Part shown: positions 1 to 10,794 of the stretch, piece after piece
Layout of the letters: each line of letters opens with the position of its first letter
Position numbering within the stretch: the first letter of the stretch is position 1
NCBI GenBank assembly: GCA_033439795.1
Contig: JAUTDP010000002.1
Location: 3,906,001 to 3,970,000 of the forward strand
Length of the DNA: 64,000 nt
Reading direction: 5' to 3'
Source: Sordaria brevicollis
Lineage: Eukaryota; Ascomycota; Sordariomycetes; Sordariales; Sordariaceae
Position numbers and translations under genes: made by a program
Notes under the pieces: model-generated
Databases searched by the model: none
Told to the model about the DNA's origin: nothing
What the model saw: the letters and a program-made list of their open reading frames with translations, nothing else

Positions 1-255
1 TACCCCTTTTGTGCCTGCGACGTTGAATCTGAAGGGTGTATCAACCTTTCAATCCGTTCCTCGAATTCAACTGAACTCAAATTACCCGTTTTGGTAGGAG
101 GTGGGTCTAGGGGGCTCCGCAATTTCAGTAATTCGAACCGCGATAGACAGAAACGCCGCTCCTTCCCTCGGAAGTTTCGCTGCGACGGGCCCATAGCACG
201 ACCTGCGGTATTTCAATCCATGGTTCGGGGCCCGGCGCAACTCTACCTCCAATGC
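1..255. other. Unmutated stretch abutting a RIP-destroyed retroelement
   Basis: Base composition here is ordinary, with normal CpA and TpG, in sharp contrast to the AT-rich DNA that starts near 256. A short plus-strand reading frame crosses the junction (91-375). Only its second half (from about 262) resembles a reverse transcriptase; the first half has no recognisable family. I cannot say whether this is unique host DNA or part of another repeat. Confidence 0.4.
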
Positions 256-3200
256 GAAGGAATGGGCGTTTCAATTAAAGAAATATTCGATATTATTTAC
301 CGTATTAAGATTTTTATTAAATTGGATATTATTAATACCTTTAACCGGGTTTATATTAAAGAAGGTTACAAATAATTAATTATATTTATAATAAAGTTTA
401 AGCTATTCGAATCTTTAATTATACCTTTTGGCTTTTAGGGCGCTTTTGGCGCCTTTTAGAATTATATTAATAATATTTTATATAATATTTTCGACGTTTA
501 CGCGACCGCTTATTTTGATAATATTTTTATATATTTTAATAATAAGAAGGATTACAAATAATATATTAATAACGTTTTCGAACGTTTAATTAAAGTTAAT
601 TTAAATATAAATATCGATAAATATAAATTCTATACGAAATGTACGAAATACTTCGGTTTAATTATTATATTAAGCGGTATCGAAATAAATTTAAATAAAG
701 TTAAAACCGTATTCGATTAAACGCCTTTTTAATTTAAAAAATCGCTTTAATAATTCTTCGGCTTTGCGAATTTCTACTGGCGTTTTATTAAAGTATTTTC
801 GACGATAATATCTTTATTATATAAATTAATAAAGAAAAACGTATTATAATTATAGTCCGACCGTTATTAATCCGTTTTTAACGTATTAAAGAAGGCTTTC
901 GCGACCGGACTTGTATTAAAGATTTACAATTGGATTAAAAAGATTATAGTCGAAATAAATATATTTAATTAAGTAATAGGGGGTATATTTTTATAATATA
1001 GCGACGATAGAATATTATATTTAATCGCTTACTTTTTAGTAAAATATATAACTTAGGAATATAATTACGATATTTATAATAAAGAATTCTTAATTATTAT
1101 TAAAGCGTTAGAAAAGTAATAATTCGAATTTAAAGGAGTATAATAATTATTTAATATTTTAATAGATTATAAAAATTTAAAGACCTTTATAATTAATAAA
1201 CAATTTATATAACGGTATATACGTTAATCGTAATTTTTATTACGTTTCAATTTTTAAATTTAATATACCCTAAGATCGAAGAATTTACGCCTTAATACCT
1301 TTAATAGGAAATTTAACGATATTTCTATAAGTATTAAAAATAAACGCTTCGCCGCCTATTAACGTACCCTTTTTTAGCCTTTATAGTTTATAAATAATTA
1401 CTTCGACGAAGAAAATTTAACCTCTTATTATTCCTTTTCTTTAATAAGCGATTACGAAAATAAATCGATCGACGATATTATCCTAAATAGTTACGAAAAT
1501 TCTATATTCCTTTAAGAAGTAATCTCCGCCCTAAACGATTTAAATAATTATAATTAATTAATTTCGATTCGTAAAATCCTTTATAAAATTTTTAACGAAT
1601 ATTAGGTTATTTTTAACGGTATTATTAAATAGCGCGACTATATAATAATCGACCTTTATAATAAAGAATTCTAATTTTAATTAATTAATCGCTAATATAA
1701 TTCGTTTAACGCAGGCTATTTTAATCGCAACGCTACTTACGAATTTTTATCCCGAGAATTTTATTAAGAAAATATAATTAACGATGTACATATATTCTAT
1801 AAAATTTACCTATTTTATATAAAGATTAAATTTTTTAAGCGTAATTTTACCAACCTCTTTAAAACCTTATTTATTACATTAATTCCCTAGATCCGTATTT
1901 CCATCGATTATATTACTCCGCTCCCTAATAATTTTTACCTTAATTAAGAATTTAAATATATTTACATTATTATTAACCGGTTAATAAAAATACGGTACTT
2001 TATATTAACGGTTACATTATTAGTAGAAGAATTAACCGAACGTTTTATCGATTACGTTTATTACCTTTACGGCTTTTTAAATTTTATCCTTTCGGATAGA
2101 GGTATTTAATTCGTATTATAATTTTAATCCTCCTTATATTAACGCTTAAATATTAAACGTACTTTAATTTCCGTTTTCTACTTTTAAACGAATATTTAGA
2201 CCGAGTGTATTAATATGGAAATAGAATAATATTTCTAATTATATATTAATTAGGTATAAACCGATTAAATTAAATAGTTTCCCTTCGTAAAATTCGTTAA
2301 TAATAATATAATATCCTCGTTAATAAGCTTATTACTTTTCTTCGTTAATTATAATTATTATTCTTATATAAGTACCGAATTTCGTAACCCCTTACCGTTA
2401 ACGCTATTATTTATATAATTAAAAGAGTATTATAAAGTTAATAAATTCGCCGACCGCTTTTATAAAATTTAGGATTTTATAATTTAATAAATTAAATATA
2501 ATTAAAACTAGTATAAAGAAAACGCTAATAAAAAGCGGGTCGATTTAATAAAATATAAAGAAGGGGATATTATTTTATTTAATACGTTTAACCTAATTAG
2601 CGGTTATTTATATACTAAATTCTCCCTCCGTTAAGAAGGATTATTTAAAGTTTTAAAAGTAAATTTATATATTATTAAATTATAATTACCCGATAATATA
2701 AAATACTCGCTAATTTTTTACGTTTCGATAATTTAATATTAAATTAATTAGGGTCTCCTTGGCTAGGTCGTCGATTCCGACGTTTACGTTAACGAAGGTA
2801 GAATTATAATTCGTACCGATAATTACGAAGAATATATTAAATAAGGATTCGATAAATTATTAAATATTAAATAGAAAGGAGAGAACCGTTATTAATATTA
2901 TTTAATTAAATAGAAGGACGATTATAACCCTATTTAAAAAAAGGTTAATAATATTATCGATTATAAGGTACGTTTTTAAGAATTTTATTACAATTACCCT
3001 AATAAATTAATATTACTTTATATTAAAAAACTTTTCGACTACTTCGAATAAAAAAGAAAATACCCGATAACGGATTTTACTATTCGTAACGAATAACCCG
3101 ACGTTAATACCGAACCCTACGCTTTATACTACCGTTTTGCCTATTTAGTGTAATAATTCGCTATCTTTAAAACGGAATTATTATTAACCGAAAAGGAAGT

Positions 3201-3379
3201 AGAAGAAGGATTTATAGAAGTAATAACGAGGATTGTACGATTTTTAATAAATAAATAATTTAGGATATAATTAGCGTTATAATTAGAAGTATTTAATAAA
3301 TTAATAAAGGATTCTAAATTATAATTATACGTATATATAAATTTTTTTAACTCTACGAATTTCTTTTAAGGGGGGATAA
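256..3379 (+). mobile_element. RIP-inactivated Ty3/Gypsy retrotransposon, internal region (truncated 5' end)
   Basis: Read on the plus strand through many stop codons, this stretch shows the domain order of a chromovirus-type Ty3/Gypsy pol. Reverse transcriptase lies at roughly 260-760: a KLDIINTFNRV-like block, then IPFGF, then the degraded catalytic box as AYFDNIFIY. RNase H follows at about 800-1200, an integrase core at about 1740-2500 (including a SDRG-like box near 2094) and a chromodomain-like segment near 2870-3010. A polypurine tract at 3368-3376 ends the internal region. CpA/TpG is almost absent and TpA is in excess, which is typical of RIP. The gag, protease and 5' LTR are missing on the left. 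No frame is functional. Confidence 0.9.
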
Positions 3380-3665
3380 TATTATAGGATTATACCTATA
3401 TTATACTTAATATACGTATTAACCACCTATATAGGTATTTAGATCCTTAGCGACTATTTCCGACTATAGTACGTATATTATAGTTCGATATAGTCCAAAT
3501 TTGGTTACCTATGGTTACGTACAGTATTACGTGGGTGCGTACGGACTAGGGTATAGGCTCGTGCCTATATATCCAGTCCTCCGTATACACTTTTCCCTTC
3601 CTTTCCTTCGTATAATAATACATATCTTATTATATACTTAACGGTACTAACGTTGTCCCTTAATA
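3380..3665 (+). repeat. 3' LTR of the left Gypsy element
   Basis: It begins TATTATAGG directly after the polypurine tract; this would be a canonical TG start with G changed to A by RIP. The end is approximate (a CCTTAATA-like end near 3665). The middle (about 3480-3600) retains some CpA/TpG and is less mutated than the coding part. No 5' partner LTR is in the window. Confidence 0.65.
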
Positions 3666-3899
3666 TATAATGCATTTCCCCTTTTCTTCCCTCCTCCTCT
3701 ATCCTTCAACTTTTTATATATTTATACCTCCCCTCTTTTACGTAATTCGTTATAATAACCCCTCTATATTTTCTTTATAATACGCTTATAATATTATACT
3801 ATATATCCCTTTATTCTACTATTAAATTTAATTTAAGTAAAATTATTCCCCCCTCCCCTTCCTCCTTTATAATCTAAATTAATACCCCCTATTAACTAT

Positions 3900-4560
3900 T
3901 TCTTAATTTCTATTATATCGTTAAGCGTTAATACCTTATCCTTATTAACGACCGTTCGAAATATATTAAAAAGGTTATTATAATAGAATAACTAATTTAA
4001 AATCCCCGCCGTCGCTAAAATAACCTTACTCTATACCGAAATATTAAAGCTAAAGGTTATACAATAGATTTTAAAGGTCCCCTTTAACCTATTAATTTAT
4101 TTTTTAATAATAATACAAGTTTAATTATAGCGAAGGTTATATAACTCTTCGAAGGTCGCTAATCTAAACTTTACCTTCTCGCTCTCCTTTAAATAATATC
4201 GAATACCTCAATAAAATATAAGCAATTTATTACTATAATTATACCTAATATTAATAAAATAAAACCAATCGAATAGGATTTTAAATCCTTAATTAAAAAC
4301 GTTATTTAAAATTTATATATTATTAGCTAAACCCTCCTAATTAAGTATTATAAAAGTTAATATACCTTCGAGAATATAGGCGATTAATACGTTAATCAAT
4401 AACCCCCCCTTCTTATTACGCTATAATTTTTACTAATTTATATCTATTTTAATTAGAAAGTGTAAATTATCGAAAATATTTAGTACCTTCTTAAATTTAT
4501 ATAATTTAAAGTTAGCCGCGATAATACGTAGGGTTATAAATTTAAAAAATCGAATCTTAT
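3900..4560 (-). mobile_element. RIP-degraded PIF/Harbinger (DDE_Tnp_4) transposase relic
   Basis: The minus strand, read through stop codons, shows the ordered motifs of fungal PIF/Harbinger transposases. They are a RNKKG block (about 4400), a G/N-W-EG-A-N block (about 4330, Trp codon mutated to stop), a V/I-N-I-x-Y block where the family has its second catalytic Asp (about 4265; GAT to AAT is a RIP change), a GIRYYLKE block (about 4205), ELYNLRY (about 4145), then the helical IIIKKxINRLKGTFKI segment and the C-terminal VILATAGILN block (about 4010). Terminal inverted repeats and target-site duplications were not identified, so limits are those of the recognisable coding part. The 3666-3899 stretch before it is AT-rich with pyrimidine-rich patches and no recognisable coding. 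Confidence 0.8.
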
Positions 4561-5100
4561 AATAGGTAAAAACAAAATAAGTATTTAAAATTTTATAAAA
4601 AGCCCTATTTATATAATATTTTAATATAATAAATAAAGTTTTAAAGAAAAATCTATTTATCTTTAATTAATTTAAATATAATATTTAAACTATAACTTAT
4701 TAAGTAATTCGCTAATCGAAAAATTATCCCCTAATTAATTATAAATATAAATATTAATACCTTTTCGTATATAAATACAATTCGAATACTAAATAACGTA
4801 ATATAAATAATTAATTAGCGTACTATAATATAAAAAATATACGGCGCTATATATATTAAATTTCTAAAACGACCCAGGTACTTATAAAGAAAGTCTTTAA
4901 TAGTAAAGACTCCCCTATACCCGTATAGATTTATAAATATATAAGGGTTCTAATACGTTAAGGAAATTACTAATATTATAACAATTATCTATAATACCTT
5001 TCTACGTAATTTATAACGTTAGCGGCGTTATAAGAGTACTAGAGTAGTTTGAAGGGAAGGTATATTGGCGTTGGTAATTACGACGAGGGTAGTTACGTAG
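4561..5100. other. AT-rich RIP-mutated DNA, unassigned
   Basis: The same extreme composition as the neighbouring relics, with no open frame. It probably includes the upstream part of the Harbinger element and its terminus. Composition returns to normal at about 5,040-5,110, which is the edge of the gene island. Confidence 0.5.
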
Positions 5101-6187
5101 TCTAGAAAAATAATAGATATCGATTTCAGAAAGGAATTTCCGTAGCTCTAAGGTGCGGAAGTAGTTCATGGAATTTTCATGAGGAATGCAGTTGTTTAAT
5201 TGGTTAGGAGGTCGTAAAGTGGGTTAGAAATTTCAGGAGACAATTTTGGTGCGATTTCTAGGCGGAACTGGTCCCTGGGCATTCGAACGGGCTTCTGAAA
5301 TCCTGTTTCTGAACCTTTCAGAAGGCCATTTCCCAGATTGCCGAACGCACCCTTAGTGCTCGGGAATTCGAAACTCTCCTCAACCACTTTACAATTCATG
5401 ACATGACAAGCAACACAGAAGAATCGGTCCGGTAACAGTGTATCTTTCCACACGCCTCTCGGCCGTGAGAGACTTTCAGTATCTCCATGTAACGAGTTAA
5501 TGAATATTACCCATTTTAACTTGAGGCATGGGTTCATGACTGTATCTGGTATGTACTCGACTTATACGCCGGCTATGGCGAGTTAGCCAAGTCGTTGGAT
5601 TGCGGATCACCACGACAACTCAGAATACATTCTGGCACATCAACATATGTTCCAAACGCGCGAGAGGCACGACCTGAATGTGTGATGCGGAAGAAATATT
5701 ATTCACAGTCTGATATCCGAGATCGATTGTGGACAGGTCTCATAACATCGCGGAATGGAGCCCGGGGGTCGATTTCCGGGGCTAAGTCGCTACCACAACA
5801 GCCAGCGCCATGATAGGTTTGTGCCTCGGCAGTTCGTCCCGCGTAACGGTCGGCTCAGTAATCAACTTAAACCCCACGATCGACAACCCGGGTTTTGGTT
5901 TAAGTCTTCCTCACTTGAACTTCCTCTGCACTCTATTCCATTGTGATAACCAAATCAAATCAACCCTCTTCATCAGTTTCGGGTTCCTCCCATACTTGTT
6001 TACTCATCCGATTGGCCCTTGACACGTTCACCACTCGGAATACAGGCTCAAGACACACAGCACAAAGCGACGACGTCAACGTGTCACAAGAAGTGTAAAC
6101 ATATATCACCTTGTACAGAACATTAGACATCGTCAAGATAGACTATCGGGAGGAAGGACTCCCTCATAGTTCTCTACTACAGCCACC
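5101..6187. other. Transition DNA between relic block and first gene
   Basis: Normal base composition. It contains one minus-strand 113-codon ATG frame (listed separately) and a nested inverted repeat at 5558-5594 (CGACTT/AAGTCG outside GGCTA/TAGCC). Just upstream of the hydrolase the sequence becomes a typical A/C-rich leader. Nothing else is recognised. Confidence 0.4.
5196..5537 (-). pseudogene. Possible gene remnant, 113 codons, unknown
   Basis: An ATG-initiated frame that ends about 100 bases from the edge of the RIP block. The product has a single CVAC-type Cys pair (FFCVACH) after an LPDRF stretch, an arrangement that recalls the Cys-containing C-terminal part of many fungal F-box-like hypotheticals, but the likeness is weak. 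There is no second Cys pair, no clear domain and no visible introns. It may be the stump of a gene cut by the transposon block, or it may be a chance frame. Confidence 0.25.
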
Positions 6188-7505
6188 ATGGCTTCCTCAT
6201 TCATCATCAAGGAGCACAAGGTCGAGGGCCAACACATTCGCGAATACTCACATGCCACGGCCAACTCACAAGAAGAGATCCTGTATCTCTCCGTGAAACA
6301 ATACATCCCCAAGAGCAACCCCAATCCTCAACCAGGCGACCTGACCATCATCGGCGCTCACGCCAATGGCTTCGTCAAGGTCTGTTGTTCTTCAGCGGAA
6401 AAACTTGTCCTAATCCATTACTAACACTTATATACAGGAACTCTACGAACCCCTCTGGGAAGACCTCATCAAAGCGCTTGCCACCAAAGGCATCAGAGTC
6501 CGCTCCATCTTCATCGCCGACGCCGCCTGGCAAGGCCAATCCAGTCTTATCAACGAATCCAGTCTCGGCAACGACCCATCCTGGTACGACCACCCGCGCG
6601 ACCTGCTCTGCATCATCAACGCTCTCCGGCGTGAGATGCCGCGCCCCCTGGTCGGAATCGGCCACTCCTTCGGCGGCAACACCATCGTCACCTTATCCCT
6701 CCTCCACCCCCGCCTTTTCTCCTCTCTGGTCCTCCTCGACCCCGTCATCTCCAAGTTCACCAAGCGCGGTCCCACCTACGGCTTCATGCCTATGAAGCAG
6801 TCAGCCTACCGGCGGGACGTCTGGCCCTCGCGCAAGGCCGCGGCGGAAGGGTTCAAGAAGAACAAGTTCTACCAGACTTGGGACCCGAGATGTTTGGACG
6901 TGCTAATCAGGGATGGCCTGCGTCTTGTGTCTTCTGATAAAGAAGAGGTGACGCTCACAACGACGAAACACCAGGAGTGTTTTACGTACTACCGCCCCAA
7001 GAAGCCGATCAATCCCCGCGCGGATCTGGACCTGCCGCCGCCCGATTTGCCGGAGAATGAGGCTAATGACCCCGCTTTCCCCTTTTATCGCGCTGAGGGT
7101 ACGATGACTACTCACTTTTTGCCGCATCTGCGTCCCGGCGTGTTGTGGGTGTTTGGTGAGAAGTCGGATGTCTGTCCTCCCGAGAGCAGAGAGGAGAAGC
7201 TGGAGCTCACGGGCACGGGATGGGGTGGTAGTGGTGGAGTGAAGGCGGGCAGAGTGGAGGTGAAAACGGTTGAGGGGTATGGGCATCTGGTGCCGATGGA
7301 GGCGACGATTAGGTGTGCGCAGGAAGCGGCCGAGTTCATTGTGAAGGATCTGGAGAAGGTGTGGAGGAAGGAGGACGAGGAGTTCAGGAAAGTCTGGAAG
7401 GGAATCGAGGGCACGGAGAAGAGGGTGCTGAGCAAAGAGTTCTTGGACTTGATGGGGCCGCCGCCAGGGAGGAAGAAGCCGGCGAAGGAGGGGGCTAAGT
7501 TGTGA
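6188..7505 (+). CDS. Alpha/beta hydrolase with C-terminal PTS1 (probable peroxisomal lipase/esterase)
   Basis: Two exons, 6188-6379 and 6438-7505, joined over a 58-nt GT-AG intron, encode 419 residues. The start is the ATG in an ACC-ATG-G context; frame and family similarity continue straight across the splice. The nucleophile elbow GIGHSFGG puts the catalytic Ser at 141. Asp308 (GEKSDV) and His347 (EGYGHLVP) are the likely triad partners. The protein ends AKL, a match to the peroxisomal PTS1 signal [SAC]-[KRH]-[LM]. Related fungal proteins include the yeast peroxisomal lipase Lpx1 and the peroxisomal hydrolases of secondary-metabolite clusters, but no such cluster is visible here. The substrate cannot be inferred. 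It converges on ALG13 with a gap of 277 bases. Confidence 0.85.
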
Positions 7506-7782
7506 GTTGGAAGTTGTGTCGAGAGTGCCTAAGCTTATGGCGCAAGCGGTTTGTGTCCTCAAAGTGACCATCTGCTTGTCATTGGGGCCTCTTGAAAGAT
7601 CTAGCGTTTTGTCTGTTCCACAATATAGAACGATACTTCTTGTTTACTGGGGGTTCTTGGCGTATAATACACCGTGCAATCTGTGACTAATAATTATGAT
7701 GGCTACGCTGCTCACTCACTTCTGTTCCTTGAGGTTGGTCGCTCTCACTATTACTACCCAGCTCATCAGCTAACAATAACGT

Positions 7783-8885
7783 CTAGTCAAGGTCCCTTTG
7801 GCGGCCGTCCTGAAGGGTGTCTATGTGAGGCGCACCCGCACTGGCCTGTTCCAATTCCTGCTGAAACCTCTTCTCAGCATCCTTGAGGTCTTGCAAATGC
7901 TGCTGCTTGCGTAGCTCGTCTGGGTAGCAAGTTAGCGCCATCCAGTCAAACAAGGTCACGCGCTCCGACTCGGGCACCGGAAACGGTGGGGGTGAGTATG
8001 GTGGAAGATCATTGAGCTTGATGAGCGGACCTTGAGCGACGAGTTCTAATGAGCGAGTGATCGCTTCGGTTAGTTTCCTAGATCATGGATGTCAGCCATC
8101 TATCGTTGGAAGAGAACATCCCGACTAATGAACAAGAAACATACCCTAACCTGCCGTATACAGCGTCTCCAGTCGATTCCAACTCCTCAGCAAGCTCAGC
8201 TTGATGATTATCCATTAGAGTCGGGTTTGGAACCACAACCAATGGTACTTGAAGTCGGAGTACTTCAAGAATTGTTCCAGAGCCTAAACCACTCAGTCAT
8301 TCTATTTTCTCAATCACACCAGTGTTATGAAAAAAATGAGTTAATCTTACCAGCATGAGCGACCACCACACCAGGTGGTCTCACAGCTTTCTCCCCTCGT
8401 GACCTGACATAATGTTTCGTCATGTTCTCCGTGAACGCAAAGCGTTGTATCCTGAGGGGAGGACTAGGATCTAACGATCTGACCTGCGCGTCGAACCACT
8501 CAAAGTCCTCGCCGCATTGGACTTTGAGTAGCTCGAAGTTGTTGTCGGCTAGACAGTTGAGGAACTCTGGGTTGAGGACCTCTGAAAGCAATGGGCGGAA
8601 GCCGGCGGTAGCTCCCACTGTTACGAAACATTGCCGGCCTTCCACATTGGTTCTTCTGTCGTTTCTCTCAAGCGAAGTCGTAGTATCTCCGCCAAGTTTC
8701 GGCCTTTTTGCTTCACCCATTTCTCCATTATTCCTGCCAATTTCCAGATCATCCCTGCCAGAGTGAGTTGAAGGCCCTCGGAGACTAGGTATTTCAATGG
8801 CGCCGACATCACGTTTCTGGCCAGCAAACTGTTGGGGGTCCGTTACCTCATTGCCAGGAGAGTCTTTGGTTGTCGAGGTGTCCAT
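7783..8885 (-). CDS. alg13: UDP-GlcNAc transferase subunit ALG13
   Basis: Catalytic subunit of the Alg13/Alg14 enzyme that adds the second GlcNAc to dolichol-PP-GlcNAc on the cytosolic face of the ER in N-glycan assembly. Three exons (8885-8351, 8283-8151, 8077-7783) give 320 residues. The family's N-terminal block [11 protein letters not shown] starts at Cys86. The UDP-GlcNAc site, [14 protein letters not shown] followed by [15 protein letters not shown], spans the first splice. The roughly 85 residues before the conserved block are extra compared with yeast Alg13; they are polar and contain a KRPKL patch. A downstream Met at 56 could also serve as start. The C-terminus is a charged helix rich in Gln and Glu. 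Membrane anchoring would depend on Alg14, which is not in the window. Confidence 0.92.
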
Positions 8886-9571
8886 TTCGTCAACAGTGCC
8901 TGGGTCAGTGAAGGGGTGGGTTAATGTTCGGACAAATACTGCGTTGAGGACGTTCCTCTAATGAGATATTATGTAGAGATAGAACGAAAGTTGATGATGA
9001 TGTATTCCCGAATTGATAACATCCTTCAGGAAAGTGAAATGATACCCACGAATGGACAATGTAGAGGTATCCGTTGATGTTCTGGTGTTCCATTGGATTG
9101 GGTAAGGAGGTACAGTAAGGGAGCTGATCAAGGTACTTATAAGGCAGGTACTTCAGCTGGACGTTGCACGCATTGCTAGTGGGTCATGCAGGGAAGGTAC
9201 TTGTAAAGAGGTACCGCAACCTGGGGAAGCTGCAGGGACCCGTTAGGTTGCAAAGACTGTGGCGTAGGCATGTCTCTTCAGCACTGTTTTCCTGTGGCTT
9301 ACGCTCCTCTCGAAACCCCTCCGGCTACGCTGCCCGCCCACCAATTGAGGCTGAGCCCAAATTTTTTGGGATAGCTCTGGGCGCGATTGCGAGACTCCGG
9401 CTCCCGAGCGCCCGTGTCCCCCGTCCCGAGTCGTCGCCCCCGGTGCCCTCCGCTATCGAGTCCCGATCACCGATCCCCCCGACGCCCCCGCGCGCGCCAA
9501 ATTCCCACACACCAAAGCACAGTGACGGTCACCCCTCCCCGTCCGGACACAACAATAACAAATCCGCCGGG
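8886..9571. promoter_or_regulatory. Divergent promoter region, ALG13 / mS35
   Basis: This 686-base region separates two divergently transcribed genes. It contains five copies of AGGTAC within 107 bases (9108, 9131, 9146, 9195, 9209), three of them extended to AGGTACTT. From about 9,400 it becomes C-rich, as expected for the leader of the mS35 gene. No TATA box stands out. Confidence 0.5.
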
Positions 9572-10794
9572 ATGGCTTCCTCCGCCAATGCGCTCCGGCT
9601 CGGTCTCCGGACATGCAGTCGCCAAACACAAACCCCCAGTCTCCGCATCGCCGCCATTCAGCGCCGGGCCCTGTCCGCCACCGCGACACGATGTGAGGGC
9701 GTCCCCGTACCAAAGAAGGAAGAGGATGCCAAGCTCGAGTTCACCCGTCCCTACTCCCCGGGCGAGTACCTTTCCGAAAAGCTAAGGTCGGGCGATCTCG
9801 AGGACTGGGAGCGCGAGCGCTACGAGCGCGCCCTCAGTTCGTGGAGGCAGGTCCCCGACAACCTCAAGAGGTCATGGTCGAACATGGTTAATGATATCGA
9901 AGAATCGGCGGCGCCACTAAGGAGGGCGGTCAAGCCCAAGAGGCAGACCTTCTGGTACGAGGAGGAGAAGGACCCGGACATGATCACCGACGAGGACGGC
10001 GAGGACGACTTCCTCGAAAACGACATTACGAGTCTGGGTCACGGCAAGCTCGAGGAGCACCGCGAGTTCCGCGAGTACGCGCGTATTGCTGTCTGGGAGA
10101 TGCCGCTGCTGTCCAAGTACGCCAAGCCGTTCGTGCCGCCGACGAGCGAGGAGATCCTGCGCTTCCGCTACACCACCTACATGGGCGAATTTCACCCCGC
10201 CGACAGGAAGGTCGTGGTTGAGTTCTGCCCCAAGGATCTCCGAGACCTCACCGAGGTCCAGCAGCGCAAGCTTATGAAGTTGGCCGGACCCCGTTACAAC
10301 CCCGAGAAGGACATTATCAAGATGAGCTGCGAGAAGTTTGAGCACCAGGCCCAGAACAAGCGCTACCTCGGCGATCTGATTGATAAGATGATTGCTGCTG
10401 CCAAGGTACGTCTCTTTGTCAACTTGTTTCGAAATGCGACTTGAACGGTTACTAATGCGATTCTTTACTTCTACTACAGGATCCCAAGGACACCTTTGAG
10501 GACATCCCTCTCGATACCCGTCACCACACTTTCTCCAAGAAGATCACCTTCCCCAAGGAGTGGCTCCTTACCCCAGAGCGCAAGAAGGAGATTGAAGCCG
10601 CCAGGCAGCAGGCCCTTCTCAAGGATGCCGAAAAGGTTGTCAAGGGCGCCTTGGTGGATGGTGCTGATGTTGTTAAGCAGTACCTGGCATCTGGTGCTGC
10701 TGAGGCTATGCATGCCATTCCTGTCATGGCGGGCCGTGGCGGCAAGGCCCTCCCCGGCGGTAAGGGTGGAAAGATGCAGCGCGGCAAGAGGTGA
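9572..10794 (+). CDS. rsm24: Mitochondrial small-subunit ribosomal protein mS35 (Rsm24 type)
   Basis: Two exons, 9572-10405 and 10480-10794, with a 74-nt intron containing ACTAAT before the acceptor; 382 residues. The start is the first in-frame ATG (GGG-ATG-GC). The frame is open further upstream but has no ATG there. The N-terminus is rich in Arg, Ser and Ala with no acidic residue for about 40 positions, a typical matrix-targeting presequence. The body contains the family's EMPLLSKYAKPF segment, the long RFRYTTYMGE segment and the KLAGPRYNPEKDIIKMSC segment. These place it with mS35/Rsm24, a structural protein of the mitochondrial 37S subunit. The C-terminus ends in a short Gly/Lys-rich tail. 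Confidence 0.9.

Noticed and set aside
1..255. rRNA or 5S gene fragment
   Set aside because: No match to the conserved 5S or rRNA core words I know; no internal promoter boxes.
5575..5665. tRNA-like region with a box-A-like TAGCCAAGTCG
   Set aside because: No complementary acceptor stem, no anticodon stem and no proper T-arm (GGTTCRANNCC) could be formed downstream; only the A box resembles a tRNA.
6188..7505. Secondary-metabolite cluster member
   Set aside because: Although related hydrolases occur in such clusters, the neighbours here are housekeeping genes and no synthase, P450 cluster or regulator is present.
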